A stretch of DNA of 64,000 nt from Herbaspirillum sp. WKF16 (lineage in GTDB: Bacteria; Pseudomonadota; Gammaproteobacteria; Burkholderiales; Burkholderiaceae_D), in assembly GCF_028993615.1 (NCBI RefSeq), contig NZ_CP118632.1, positions 372,001 through 436,000 on the forward strand, read 5' to 3'. The notes beneath the pieces were generated by a model. The model worked only from the letters and a program-made list of their open reading frames with translations. It ran no database searches and had not been told where the DNA came from. The stretch's first letter is position 1; each line of letters begins with the position of its first letter. Positions 9,272 to 18,550 of this stretch are shown in pieces. The position numbers were made by a program, and so were the translations under genes.

Positions 9272-11332
9272 ATGAATTTACTGTTCGAAGAATCCGGCGA
9301 CTTCAAGGCCGGCTCCGTCATGACTCAGCAGGGCGAGTCCTATCAGGTCGAGATGGCCTCCGGCAAGCGCACCAAGGTCAAGGCCAAGGACGCGCTGCTG
9401 CAGTTCGCCCAACCCTCGCCGCAGGAGTTGCTGCAGCAGGCCCAGGCCATTTCCGATGAAGTCGACCTCGACTTCCTGTGGGAAGCGGCGGGCGAGGAAG
9501 AGTTCGGCTTCGCCGAGCTGGCGGCCGAATATTTCGGCCACGCGCCGCAGCCGCCGGAAGCGGCCGGCATGCTGCTGCGCCTGCATACCGCGCCGATCTA
9601 CTTTTATAAGAAGGGCCGCGGCCGCTACAAGGCGGCGCCGCAAGCTTCGCTGCAGGCGGCGCTGGCCGGGCTGGAAAAGAAGAAGCTGCAACTGGCCGCG
9701 CAGGCCGCCTACGTCGACGAGCTGAAGGCGCACAAGCTGCCCGAGGCGTTCCGGCCCATCGCGCTGCAGCTGCTCTTCAAGCCGGACAAGAACGGCATCG
9801 AATTCAAGGCGCTGGACGCCGCCGCCAAGGAATTGCAGACCACGCCGCAGCGCCTGATGCTGGCCGCCGGCGGCATCGCCTCGCCCAAGGAACTGCATTA
9901 CGCCAAGTTCCTGTCGGAGCACTTCCCGCGCGGCACCGGCTTCCCGGCCATCGCCATTCCCGCGCCCACTACCGGCTTGCCGCTGGCCGACGTGCAGGCC
10001 TTCTCGATCGACGACGTCACCACCACCGAGATCGACGATGCGCTGTCGGTGACGCGCCTGGCCGACGGCAAGCTGCGCGTGGGCATCCACATCGCCGCGC
10101 CCGGCCTGGCCATCAAGCGCGACGACGCCATCGACGCGATCGCGCGCGCGCGCATGTCCACCGTCTATATGCCGGGCGAGAAGATCACCATGCTGCCCGA
10201 CGACCTGGTCGCGGCCTACACGCTGGACGCCGGCGCCGCGCGTCCGGCGCTGTCGCTGTATGCCACGCTGGACGCCTCCAGCTGGGAAGTGCTGGCCACC
10301 GAGACCCGCGCCGAGCTGGTGCCGATCGCCGCCAACCTGCGCCACAACGACCTCGACGAACTGGTCACCGAGGAGGCGCTGGCCGCCGGTTCGGGCGACT
10401 ATCCACACAAGGAAGAGATCGGCATCCTGTGGCAATGGGTGCAGGTCCTCGAGCAGGGCCGCATGGTCAAGCGCGAGGGCTTCGGCCTGCGTCCGGAGCA
10501 GAACAACCGCGTCGATTTCAATTTCTACGTCGAGGACGACGTGGTCTCCATCGTGCGCCGCAAGCGCGGCGCCCCGCTGGACAAGATCGTGGCCGAGCTG
10601 ATGATCTTCGCCAACAGCACCTGGGGCAAGCTGATGGCCGACCATGGCGTGCCGGGCATCTACCGCGCCCAGGGCGGCGGCGCCGGCGGCTGGGCGGCCA
10701 AGATGCAGGTGCGCATGGTGACCCATGCGGCCCCGCACCAGGGCCTGGGCGTGGACCAGTATGCGTGGAGCACCTCGCCGCTGCGTCGCTACACCGACCT
10801 GGTCAACCAGTGGCAGATCCTGGCCTGCATCGAGCACGGCGTGACCGCGCCGCTGGTGGCGCCCTTCAAGCCGCGCGACGCCGACCTGTTCGCCATCGTC
10901 TCCAGCTTCGACGCCGCCTACGCCGGCTACGCCGACTTCCAGTCCACCATGGAACGCTACTGGTGCCTGCGCTGGCTGGCGCAGAAGGAAGCGCGCCAGG
11001 TCGACGCGGTGGTGCTCAAGGATGAAATCCTGCGCCTGGTCGAGATCCCGCTGGTGCTGCGCATGCCCGGCCTGCCGCAACTGGCGCGCGGCTTGCAGGT
11101 GCGGCTCGACCTGCTGCGCTGGGATGAGGTCGATCTCAGCGTCGAGGCGCGCCTGCTGGAAGTGCCTGCCTCCGCCGCCCAGGCGCTGGATGTGGACCTG
11201 GGCGACGAGGACGAGGCATTGCTGGAAGGCATGGCCGCCGGCGAGGCCGCCGAGGGCGAAGCGGCCGGCGAGCAGCCTGTGGCGGACGCGCCGGAAGACG
11301 GCGAAAACCGCGCCGCGGATGCGGCCCAATGA
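9272..11332 (+). CDS. rnb: RNB-domain exoribonuclease II family protein
   Basis: A 3-prime to 5-prime exoribonuclease of the RNase II/R family, 686 residues and so closer in length to RNase II than to RNase R. The RNB catalytic core carries the acidic cluster IDDVTTTEIDDALSV at about residues 246-260, whose aspartates bind the metal ions, followed by VGIHIAAPG. The late signature YAWSTSPLRRYTDLVNQW also matches RNB. The N-terminus has a small beta-rich domain. The C-terminal 50 residues are an acidic Ala/Glu-rich tail that I do not recognise. The gene follows ubiC by 16 bases and may be read from the mpl promoter. Confidence 0.9.
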   Translation: MNLLFEESGDFKAGSVMTQQGESYQVEMASGKRTKVKAKDALLQFAQPSPQELLQQAQAISDEVDLDFLWEAAGEEEFGFAELAAEYFGHAPQPPEAAGMLLRLHTAPIYFYKKGRGRYKAAPQASLQAALAGLEKKKLQLAAQAAYVDELKAHKLPEAFRPIALQLLFKPDKNGIEFKALDAAAKELQTTPQRLMLAAGGIASPKELHYAKFLSEHFPRGTGFPAIAIPAPTTGLPLADVQAFSIDDVTTTEIDDALSVTRLADGKLRVGIHIAAPGLAIKRDDAIDAIARARMSTVYMPGEKITMLPDDLVAAYTLDAGAARPALSLYATLDASSWEVLATETRAELVPIAANLRHNDLDELVTEEALAAGSGDYPHKEEIGILWQWVQVLEQGRMVKREGFGLRPEQNNRVDFNFYVEDDVVSIVRRKRGAPLDKIVAELMIFANSTWGKLMADHGVPGIYRAQGGGAGGWAAKMQVRMVTHAAPHQGLGVDQYAWSTSPLRRYTDLVNQWQILACIEHGVTAPLVAPFKPRDADLFAIVSSFDAAYAGYADFQSTMERYWCLRWLAQKEARQVDAVVLKDEILRLVEIPLVLRMPGLPQLARGLQVRLDLLRWDEVDLSVEARLLEVPASAAQALDVDLGDEDEALLEGMAAGEAAEGEAAGEQPVADAPEDGENRAADAAQ

Positions 11333-11387
11333 CGATGGCCTGGCGTAGAATTGCTGCTTTGACCATCATTGGCCATCGGTACGCGCA

Positions 11388-12269
11388 GTGAATCCGTTTT
11401 CCCAACATCGTCTGCTGAGCTACGCGCTGGGCATCTCGCTGCTGGCGCACGGCGTGCTGCTGGCCGTGCACTTCGCCGCGCCCGACGCTTTCCGGCTCAA
11501 GCCGTCCGACCCGGAACTGGAAGTGATCCTGGTCAACGCCAAGCACGACAAGAAACCGGTCAACGCCGAGGCGCTGGCGCAGGCCAATCTCGACGGCGGC
11601 GGCAATGTCGACAAGGGGCGCGCCAAGTCGCCGCTGCCCGACATGAAGCGCCAGGAGACCGGCGACAGCGTCAAGGCCGCGCAGCGCCGCGTGAACGAGC
11701 TGGAAGAGCAGCAGCGCAAGCTGCTGGCGCAGGCCAAGGCGTCGGCGCAGAGCGTGGCCAGCGCCGAGCAGCAAAAGCCCAGGGAGGCGCCGCAGCTCAA
11801 CGCCCGCGACATGCTGGAGACGGCCCGCGCGATGGCGCGCATGGAAGCCGAGGTGGCCAAGAACATCGAGGAATACAACAAGCGTCCGAAGAAGACCCAG
11901 ATCACGCCCAGCACGCGCGAAGTCGGTTACGCGCAGTACTACAAGACGCTGCAGGACAAGATCGAAAAGGTCGGCACGCTCAACTTCCCGAGCAAGGACG
12001 GCAAGAAGCTGTACGGCGAGCTGCTGGTGATCATCCCGGTGTTCCAGGACGGCACCATCTACGAGCGCGACGGCGGGGTGGTGGTCAAGACCAGTTCCGG
12101 CAACGCGGCGCTGGACCAGGCGGCGGTGGCCATCGTGCGCCGTTCGGCGCCGTTCGGCCGCTTCCCGGAAAACATGCGCAGCACCGGCAAGGACGACGTA
12201 TGGGAAATCGTGACGCGCTTCCGTTTCACGCGCGACCAGGGGCTGCAGACGCAGATCGGCGCCGGCTGA
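11388..12269 (+). CDS. TonB-family energy-transducer-like protein
   Basis: The 293-residue protein starts at GTG 11388. It has one N-terminal transmembrane helix ([21 protein letters not shown]), a long charged helical stretch with coiled-coil character (residues about 95-165) and a TonB C-terminal-like domain ([19 protein letters not shown] to the end). TonB proteins couple ExbBD proton-motive energy to outer-membrane receptors. No exbB/exbD lies nearby, and the linker is charged rather than Pro-rich, so a TolA-like or other periplasm-spanning role remains possible. The start is supported by the membrane anchor beginning a few residues later. Confidence 0.8.
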   Translation: MNPFSQHRLLSYALGISLLAHGVLLAVHFAAPDAFRLKPSDPELEVILVNAKHDKKPVNAEALAQANLDGGGNVDKGRAKSPLPDMKRQETGDSVKAAQRRVNELEEQQRKLLAQAKASAQSVASAEQQKPREAPQLNARDMLETARAMARMEAEVAKNIEEYNKRPKKTQITPSTREVGYAQYYKTLQDKIEKVGTLNFPSKDGKKLYGELLVIIPVFQDGTIYERDGGVVVKTSSGNAALDQAAVAIVRRSAPFGRFPENMRSTGKDDVWEIVTRFRFTRDQGLQTQIGAG

Positions 12270-12318
12270 AATGCCGGGGCGCACAGAACAAGACAAGCTA
12301 GGGAACAGGCGGACCAAC

Positions 12319-13134
12319 ATGGATGCATACGTCGTCATCGGCAATCCGATTGCCCACAGCAAATCGCCGGAGATCCACGCGCAGTTCGCCGCCCAGACCG
12401 GGCAGCAACTGAGCTATGAGCGCCTGCTGGCGCCGCTGCAAGGCTTCAAGGCCAGCGTGCAGGTGTTCCAGCGTCGCGGCGGGCGCGGCGCCAATGTCAC
12501 GGTGCCGTTCAAGCTGGAGGCGCACGGGCTGGCCGACAGCCTGTCCGAACGCGCGCGCCTGGCCGGCGCGGTCAACACCCTCCGCTTCGAAGGCGGTCGC
12601 ATCCATGGCGACAACACCGACGGCGCCGGCCTGGTGACCGACATCACCGTCAACGCCGGCCTCGCCCTGGCCGGGCGCCGCATCCTGCTGCTGGGCGCCG
12701 GCGGCGCCTCGCGCGGCGCGTTGCTGCCGCTCCTGGAGCAACAGCCGGCGGAACTGGTGATCGTCAACCGCACGCAGTCCAAGGCGGCCGAGCTGGCCGA
12801 TCAATTCGCCGAACACGGCCCGGTCAGCAGCGCCGCCTACGCTGACCTGGACGGCGTGTTCGACCTGGTCGTCAACGCCACTTCGGCCAGCCTGTCGGAC
12901 GACCTGCCGCCGCTGCCCACCACCGTCTACGGCGCCGATACGCTGGCCTACGACATGATGTACGGGCGCCAGGCCACGGTCTTCATGCAAAGCGCGCAGC
13001 AACATGGCGCCACCGTGCGCGACGGCCTGGGCATGCTGGTCGAGCAGGCGGCCGAGGCCTTCCTGCTCTGGCGCGGCGTGCGTCCCGACACCTCGGAAGT
13101 GTTCGCCAGCCTGCGCCGGCAACTGGCGCAGTAA
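12319..13134 (+). CDS. aroE: Shikimate 5-dehydrogenase
   Basis: AroE reduces 3-dehydroshikimate to shikimate with NADPH. The 271-residue protein has the shikimate-binding start [12 protein letters not shown], the catalytic lysine in NVTVPFK (Lys65) and partner aspartate in NTDGAG (Asp101). The NADP-binding loop is [10 protein letters not shown] (about 124-133) with the 2-prime-phosphate motif NRTQSK. ATG 12319 is chosen over the upstream ATG 12271 because homology begins there. It sits between the TonB-like gene and mtgA, all on the plus strand. Confidence 0.96.
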   Translation: MDAYVVIGNPIAHSKSPEIHAQFAAQTGQQLSYERLLAPLQGFKASVQVFQRRGGRGANVTVPFKLEAHGLADSLSERARLAGAVNTLRFEGGRIHGDNTDGAGLVTDITVNAGLALAGRRILLLGAGGASRGALLPLLEQQPAELVIVNRTQSKAAELADQFAEHGPVSSAAYADLDGVFDLVVNATSASLSDDLPPLPTTVYGADTLAYDMMYGRQATVFMQSAQQHGATVRDGLGMLVEQAAEAFLLWRGVRPDTSEVFASLRRQLAQ

Positions 13135-13164
13135 GCCGCCGGGCCACGATAACAAGAACGGCAC

Positions 13165-13872
13165 ATGAAATCCCTGCGCAAGCTGCTCCTCTGGATCGTC
13201 CTCGTCCCGCTCGCCTGCGTGCTGTTGCTGCAGGCGTATTTCTTCCTGCAGATCTGGTGGTGGGTGGATCACAATCCGGACTCCACCAGCTTCATGCGCC
13301 ACCAGCTGTCCATCCTGCAGGAGAAGGATCCCAACGCGCAGCTGCAATTCAAATGGGTGCCCTACGCGCGCATCTCCAACAACCTCAAGCGCGCCATCAT
13401 CGCCTCCGAGGATTCCAACTTCTCGGAACACGACGGCATCGACTGGGAGGCGCTGCAAAAGGCCTACGAGAAAAACGAGAAGAAGGGCAAGGTGGTCGCC
13501 GGCGGCTCCACCATCACCCAGCAGCTGGCCAAGAACCTGTTCCTCTCGGGCGAGCGCAGCTACCTGCGCAAGGGCCAGGAATTCGTGATCACCTACATGC
13601 TCGAATTCCTGATGGACAAGCAGCGCATCTTCGAGATCTACCTGAACGTGGTGGAGTGGGGCAACGGCGTGTTCGGCGCCGAGGCCGCCGCCCAGCACTA
13701 CTACCGCACCACCGCCGCCGGCCTCGGGGCGGAGCAGGCCGCGCGGCTGGCGGTGATGTTGCCGCGCCCGCGTTTTTACGACAAGAACCGCGGCTCCGGC
13801 TACCTGGCCGCGCGCACCGGCCTGATCCTGCGCCGCATGAACGCGGCCGCGCTGCCGCCCACCCACAAGTGA
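13165..13872 (+). CDS. mtgA: Monofunctional biosynthetic peptidoglycan transglycosylase
   Basis: MtgA polymerises glycan strands from lipid II. At 235 residues it has a single N-terminal membrane anchor ([23 protein letters not shown]) and a GT51 domain without a transpeptidase module. GT51 motifs are clear: [18 protein letters not shown] with the likely catalytic glutamate at about residue 82, [16 protein letters not shown], and [21 protein letters not shown]. It lies 30 bases after aroE, a linkage seen in other betaproteobacteria. Confidence 0.96.
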   Translation: MKSLRKLLLWIVLVPLACVLLLQAYFFLQIWWWVDHNPDSTSFMRHQLSILQEKDPNAQLQFKWVPYARISNNLKRAIIASEDSNFSEHDGIDWEALQKAYEKNEKKGKVVAGGSTITQQLAKNLFLSGERSYLRKGQEFVITYMLEFLMDKQRIFEIYLNVVEWGNGVFGAEAAAQHYYRTTAAGLGAEQAARLAVMLPRPRFYDKNRGSGYLAARTGLILRRMNAAALPPTHK

Positions 13873-14034
13873 GCCGGGCGGGGCGCATGACAGGCGCGTG
13901 ACATCGCGCCCAAGGCGTGCGCCGAGCTTGCCTGCGCCTGGGGTTGAACGTACACTTGCGCACGTTCCGGCGCTTGCCCGGAACCCAAGCGTCCACGCGC
14001 TTGCCATTCCCCGCGTTCCAGCCAGCGAGAGCCC

Positions 14035-15000
14035 ATGATCAATGTATTCGTGTTGCAAAACGGACGACTCAACCAGGTCAATATCGACAGCCGCGCCGAC
14101 CTGGAACAGGCAACACCGGTGTGGGTCGACCTGACGGAACCGAATGACGAAGAGCGCGCCTGGGTCAAGAGCATCTACGGCGTGACCCTGCCCGACGAGG
14201 ACGAGTTCAGCGACATCGAAGCCTCGGCGCGTTACTTCGAGGCCGAGAACGGCGACTTGCACCTGCGCACCGATTTCCTGTTCGAGGGCGACGACGAATC
14301 TTCTTCCACCATGACGGTGGCCTTCATCCTGGCCCGCAACATCCTGTTCTCGGTGCACGCCGAGGACCTGCCGGTGTTCCGCCTGGTGCGCATGCGCGCG
14401 CGCTCGCGGCCCGGCTCCATCGGCGACTACCGCGACGTGCTGCTGGACCTCTACGAGACCGATGCCGAGTATTCCGCCGACGCCCTCGAAGGCATCTACC
14501 AGAAGCTGGAGGCGGTCAGCACCAGCGTGCTGAAGAAGAGCCTGTCCGACCAGGCCGCCGCCGAGGTGCTCAACACCATCGCCCACGAGGAAGACTTGAA
14601 CGGCCGCATCCGCCGCAACATGATGGACACGCGCCGCGCGGTCAGCTTCCTGATGCGCGGTCGCCTGCTCAGTTCGGAGCAGTTCGAAGATGCGCGCCAG
14701 ATCCTGCGCGACATCGAGTCGCTGGACGGCCACACCGCCTTCCTGTTCGACAAGATCAACTTCCTGATGGACGCCACCGTCGGCTTCATCAACATCAACC
14801 AGAACAAGATCATCAAGATCTTCTCGGTGGCGTCGGTGGCGTTCCTGCCGCCCACGCTGATCGCCAGCATCTACGGCATGAACTTCAAGTGGATGCCGGA
14901 GCTGGAATGGCAGGTCGGCTACCCGATCGCGATCCTGATGATGATCGGCTCGGCCATCGCGCCGTTCTGGTACTTCCGCCGCCGTGGCTGGCTCAACTGA
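14035..15000 (+). CDS. corA: CorA-family magnesium/cobalt transporter
   Basis: The 321-residue protein has a large cytoplasmic alpha/beta N-terminal domain, long helices (EVLNTIAHEEDLNGRIRRNM onward) and two C-terminal transmembrane segments. The selectivity signature YGMN is in the loop between them (TLIASIYGMNFKWMPELEW). CorA forms pentameric Mg2+ channels in the inner membrane. A 162-base gap separates it from mtgA, so it probably has its own promoter. Confidence 0.95.
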   Translation: MINVFVLQNGRLNQVNIDSRADLEQATPVWVDLTEPNDEERAWVKSIYGVTLPDEDEFSDIEASARYFEAENGDLHLRTDFLFEGDDESSSTMTVAFILARNILFSVHAEDLPVFRLVRMRARSRPGSIGDYRDVLLDLYETDAEYSADALEGIYQKLEAVSTSVLKKSLSDQAAAEVLNTIAHEEDLNGRIRRNMMDTRRAVSFLMRGRLLSSEQFEDARQILRDIESLDGHTAFLFDKINFLMDATVGFININQNKIIKIFSVASVAFLPPTLIASIYGMNFKWMPELEWQVGYPIAILMMIGSAIAPFWYFRRRGWLN

Positions 15001-15154
15001 TGCGCCGGGAGCCGCGCTCCCGCCGCCGTCCCCTCCCGCAAGACCGGCCCTCCCGTGGCTGTTTGTCTGACAAGATTTATGGCTGTTTTCCGATGCCGCG
15101 CGCCGCTGCGCGCTCCCACAATGCATCATCGGCAGTCCAAACGAGGAGAGCAGC

Positions 15155-15628
15155 ATGAGACATTCGACGAGACATCACTACACATCGCTGGCCGTGGTCA
15201 GCCTGAGCTTCGCCGGCATCCTGTTCGGCTGCGCCAGCCCGCAGCAACCCTACGGCGCGGCGCCGCAATCGCAAAGCTATGAGCGCGTCGCGTCCTACAA
15301 CGGCACCGGCGTGGTCGAAGCCATCGAAGTGACCCACAAGGAAAGCAGCGGCGTGGCCGGCACCGTGGTGGGCGCCGTGGCCGGTGGCCTGCTGGGCAGC
15401 ACCATCGGCGGCGGCACCGGGCAAGCGGTGGCGACGGTCGCCGGCGCGGCAGGCGGCGCTTACGCCGGCAACAAGATCCAGCGCAACAATGCCGCCGGCA
15501 AGCAGGTCTACAACATCCGCGTGCGCATGAGCGACGGCTCGCTGCAGACCTTCGCGCAGGAAGACAATACCGACTTCCGCGTGGGCGATCGCGTGCGGCT
15601 GGATGAGGGCAAGATTTCGCGCTATTGA
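15155..15628 (+). CDS. Glycine-zipper 2TM-domain outer-membrane lipoprotein
   Basis: A 157-residue SlyB/PcP-like lipoprotein. The signal peptide ends in a lipobox (ILFGC) with Cys26. A glycine-rich hairpin follows (about residues 68-108: GTVVGAVAGGLLGSTIGGG and a second GxxxG run), then a small C-terminal domain (RMSDGSLQTFAQ). The family is thought to stabilise the outer membrane, sometimes in a magnesium response, which would fit corA upstream, but that link is only suggestive. A strong GAGGAG ribosome binding site precedes ATG 15155. Confidence 0.88.
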   Translation: MRHSTRHHYTSLAVVSLSFAGILFGCASPQQPYGAAPQSQSYERVASYNGTGVVEAIEVTHKESSGVAGTVVGAVAGGLLGSTIGGGTGQAVATVAGAAGGAYAGNKIQRNNAAGKQVYNIRVRMSDGSLQTFAQEDNTDFRVGDRVRLDEGKISRY

Positions 15629-15680
15629 TGACGCGATGACGCCATCACGCCGCCCCGGTATCCGGGATCGGCGCCCATGA

Positions 15681-15710
15681 AAAATCCCCGCCAAGGCGGG
15701 GATTTTTATT
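15681..15710. terminator. Bidirectional Rho-independent terminator
   Basis: A 9-bp stem (ATCCCCGCC / GGCGGGGAT) with a two-base loop is flanked by A-run and T-run. It lies between the plus-strand lipoprotein gene and the minus-strand anmK and can serve both. Confidence 0.9.
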
Positions 15711-15734
15711 TGCCTGCAAGAAGCCCGTCCCGGA

Positions 15735-16853
15735 TCAGGCCGGGTACAAGGCGCCCAGCACCCGCAAGCCGCGCGCGCCGGTGACGGCCGGCAGGTTGCC
15801 TGGCAGGCGCAGGTCGAAGCGGCGCGCCAGCCAGGCGAAGGCCAGCGCCTCCACGCGGTTGGGCGCCACGCCCAGCGCCGCGGTCGATTGCACCCCTGCG
15901 CGCCCCGCCAGCGCCTGGCGCAGCAAGCGCATCAGGAAGGCATTCTCGGCGCCGCCGCCGCATACGTAGACCTGGCGCGCATCGGGCGCGTGGCCCTCGA
16001 TGGCCTCGGCGATGGTGGCCGCGGTCAGCATGGTGAGCGTGGCTTGCACGTCGGCCGGCGCGATCGGCGCGCCCACGCGCAGCAGCGCAGCCTGCAGCCA
16101 GTCGAGGTGGAACAGGTCGCGGCCCGAGCTCTTGGGCGGCGCCAGGCGGAAGAAGGCCTCGTCGCGCAACTGCGCCAGCAGTCCGGCATGCACCTCGCCG
16201 CTGGCGCCCCAGTCGCCGTTGGCGTCATAAGTGCGGCCCTGGTGCAGCTGGATCCAGCCGTCCATCAGCGCGTTGCCGGGGCCAGTGTCGAAGCCGCTGG
16301 TGCCTTGGCCGGCGCCGGCCGGCAGGATGCTTAGGTTGGCGATGCCGCCGATGTTGACCACCACGCGCGACTCGGCGTCGTCGCCGAAGACGGCGCGATG
16401 GAAGGCCGGCACCAGCGGTGCGCCCTGGCCGCCGGCGGCGACGTCGCGGCTGCGGAAATCGGCCACGACATCGATGCCGCACAACTCGGCCAGCAGCGCC
16501 GGATTGTTGGTCTGGCGCGTGAAGCCCAGCTCCGGCCGATGGCGGATGGTCTGGCCGTGCACGCCCACCAGGCGCACGTCGCCGGCCGGCTTGCCGCTTT
16601 GGAGCAGCAGCTGCGCGACGCAGTCGGCATAGTGCACCGCCAGCGCGTTGGCGGCCAGCGCCTCGCGTTCGATCTCATTGAGGCCGGCGGCCTGCAACGC
16701 CATCAGGTCGGCGCGCAGGTGGTCGGGGAAGGGAACGTAGGCCGCGGCCAGCGTGGATGAAATGGCGTCGCCGTCGCCGAACGCGGCCAGCACGCCGTCC
16801 ACGCCGTCCAGGCTGGTGCCGGACATCAGTCCGATATAGAGGGGAGAAGTCAT
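15735..16853 (-). CDS. anmK: Anhydro-N-acetylmuramic acid kinase
   Basis: AnmK opens and phosphorylates 1,6-anhydroMurNAc to MurNAc-6-phosphate during cell-wall recycling. The 372 residues and the start YIGLMSGTSLDGVDGVLAA are diagnostic. VGVHGQTIRHRP, VVNIGGIANLSIL and FDTGPGNALMDGW follow in the order expected for the ASKHA-type fold. The ATG is only 6 bases after the T-run of the terminator at 16859-16899, and no Shine-Dalgarno sequence is visible, so its expression signals are unclear. Confidence 0.95.
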   Translation of the reverse strand: MTSPLYIGLMSGTSLDGVDGVLAAFGDGDAISSTLAAAYVPFPDHLRADLMALQAAGLNEIEREALAANALAVHYADCVAQLLLQSGKPAGDVRLVGVHGQTIRHRPELGFTRQTNNPALLAELCGIDVVADFRSRDVAAGGQGAPLVPAFHRAVFGDDAESRVVVNIGGIANLSILPAGAGQGTSGFDTGPGNALMDGWIQLHQGRTYDANGDWGASGEVHAGLLAQLRDEAFFRLAPPKSSGRDLFHLDWLQAALLRVGAPIAPADVQATLTMLTAATIAEAIEGHAPDARQVYVCGGGAENAFLMRLLRQALAGRAGVQSTAALGVAPNRVEALAFAWLARRFDLRLPGNLPAVTGARGLRVLGALYPA

Positions 16854-16858
16854 CGCGC

Positions 16859-16899
16859 AAAAAGAAAAAGGGCGGTCGCTGATTCTACAGCGACCGCCC
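16859..16899 (-). terminator. Rho-independent terminator between the M23 peptidase gene and anmK
   Basis: A perfect 12-bp stem (GGGCGGTCGCTG at 16870-16881, complement at 16888-16899) with a 6-base loop is followed on the minus strand by TTTTTCTTTTT. It stops transcripts coming from the M23 peptidase gene just before anmK. Confidence 0.9.
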
Positions 16900-16922
16900 C
16901 CGGTTCCGGCAATGGCCGGCGA

Positions 16923-18317
16923 TTACTTCGCGGCCAGCTTCACGTCCGGCGCGCCCGGCACGCGCAGCATCGACATGCGGTGCTGCATGTCGGCCGCCAC
17001 GGCGCGGAAATTCTTCATCTGCGGCGCGGTCAGCGCCTGGTTGTTGGGCACTTCCACCGACAGCGGATTGCGCGGCTGGTTGTTGACGCGGAATTCGTAG
17101 TGCAGGTGCGGGCCGGTGGCCCAGCCGGTCATGCCGACGAAACCGATCACGTCGTTCTGGCCGATCTTCATGCCCTTCTTGATGCCGGAGGCGAAGCGGC
17201 TCATGTGGCCGTAGGCGGTGGAGTAGCCGCTCCAGTGCTTGATCACCACGATGTTCCCGTAGCCGTTCTGCTGGCCGACGAAGTCGACCACGCCATCGGC
17301 GGCCGCGTGGATCGGGGTGCCGGTGGGCGCGGCGAAATCGACGCCGGTGTGCTGCTTCCACTTGCCCAGGATCGGGTGCAGGCGCATCGAGAAGCCCGAC
17401 GAAATACGGGTGAAGGCCAGCGGCGACTTCAGGAAGGCCTTCTTGAGCGACTTGCCGTCGAAGGCGTAGTAACCGCCGCCTCCGGTCTTGCTGGCCGGAT
17501 CGTTGAACCACACCGCCTGGTAACGGTTGCCGGCATTGTCGAACTCGCCGGCCAGCACGCGGCCGATGCGCACCAGGTCGCCGTTCTGCCAGTACGTTTC
17601 GTAGACCACGTTGAAGCGGTCGCCGCGACGCAGGTCGGAGGCGAAGTTGATGTTGGTGGCGAACATGTCGACCAGCTGCAGGGCGACGGCGTCCGGGATC
17701 TGGGCCGAGTCGGTGGCCGCGAACAGCGAGGAGAAGATGGTGCCGGCGCGCATCTCGACGCGGCGTTCCAGCGTGGCCGGCACGGCGTCGGCCTTCAGCT
17801 GGCCGTCCTGGCGCGAGATCACCAGGTTGCGTGGGGTATCGCCGCCGTCGTCCAGCGTGGCCGACAGGCGGATCAGTTCGCCGCTCTCGTCGGTCTGCGC
17901 CACCACGCGCTTGCCGGCGCGCAGTTGCATCACCGAGCGCGCCAGCGTATCGGACTTGATGAAGCCGGCGGCCTCGTCGTCGTCCACGCCCAGGCGGTTC
18001 AGCAGTGCGGCCAGGGTGTCGCCGGTACGCACCTTTTCTTCGTTGACGTAGTACTGCGCGTTGTCTTCCAGCGCGGCGATCTGCGACTGCAGGTCGGGCA
18101 GGGCCAGGTCCTTGGAGATCGGGTTGACCGGCGCATCCTTCATGTCGGGCTCGGCCGGCGCGAAACCGGCGGCGCCGATGGTGAAGGCGGCCATGAACAG
18201 GGCGGTCGCGCCGACGATGCGGGTCTTAGGCGAGGAGCCTGCGATTTTGCGGTGGCTGGACTGGAGGGCGGAGATGCATCGGGACGTGACGCGCTTGAAT
18301 TTATCTTGTGGGAACAT
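16923..18317 (-). CDS. M23-family peptidoglycan endopeptidase with LysM-like/OapA region
   Basis: The 464-residue protein has an N-terminal membrane anchor or signal (VGATALFMAAFTIGAAGF). An OapA/LysM-like binding region follows (VRTGDTLAALLNRLGVDDD, about residues 95-150), then a middle beta domain and a C-terminal lysostaphin-type Zn metallopeptidase. Zn and catalytic residues are in HTGVDFAAPTGTPIHA and TGPHLHYEFRVN. It resembles MepM/YebA DD-endopeptidases that open cross-links during wall growth. Divergent from tyrS; a 12-bp-stem terminator follows it. Confidence 0.9.
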   Translation of the reverse strand: MFPQDKFKRVTSRCISALQSSHRKIAGSSPKTRIVGATALFMAAFTIGAAGFAPAEPDMKDAPVNPISKDLALPDLQSQIAALEDNAQYYVNEEKVRTGDTLAALLNRLGVDDDEAAGFIKSDTLARSVMQLRAGKRVVAQTDESGELIRLSATLDDGGDTPRNLVISRQDGQLKADAVPATLERRVEMRAGTIFSSLFAATDSAQIPDAVALQLVDMFATNINFASDLRRGDRFNVVYETYWQNGDLVRIGRVLAGEFDNAGNRYQAVWFNDPASKTGGGGYYAFDGKSLKKAFLKSPLAFTRISSGFSMRLHPILGKWKQHTGVDFAAPTGTPIHAAADGVVDFVGQQNGYGNIVVIKHWSGYSTAYGHMSRFASGIKKGMKIGQNDVIGFVGMTGWATGPHLHYEFRVNNQPRNPLSVEVPNNQALTAPQMKNFRAVAADMQHRMSMLRVPGAPDVKLAAK

Positions 18318-18550
18318 GCAATACGTTAAAATCTGACGTTTCCGTGGCCGGTGGCGCGTACTGTGGCCGCATGACGTTACTGTCCCCCCGTCATGTTGCG
18401 CCCGCGAAACACCTGCACGGATGTGAATGCACTCTCTGCTGATGAGCTTCTAAGGCCGCGTCCAGGCGCCAGCAGAAAAACGAAAGTCGGAATTATAGCA
18501 ACACGCATTCGCGGCACTGTCCTACAAAAGCCTATTTTTTAGTTATATCG

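Noticed and set aside
12298..15156. A 952-codon minus-strand frame across aroE, mtgA and corA
   Set aside because: Antisense shadow in high-GC DNA; the plus strand carries three well-conserved genes at the same place.
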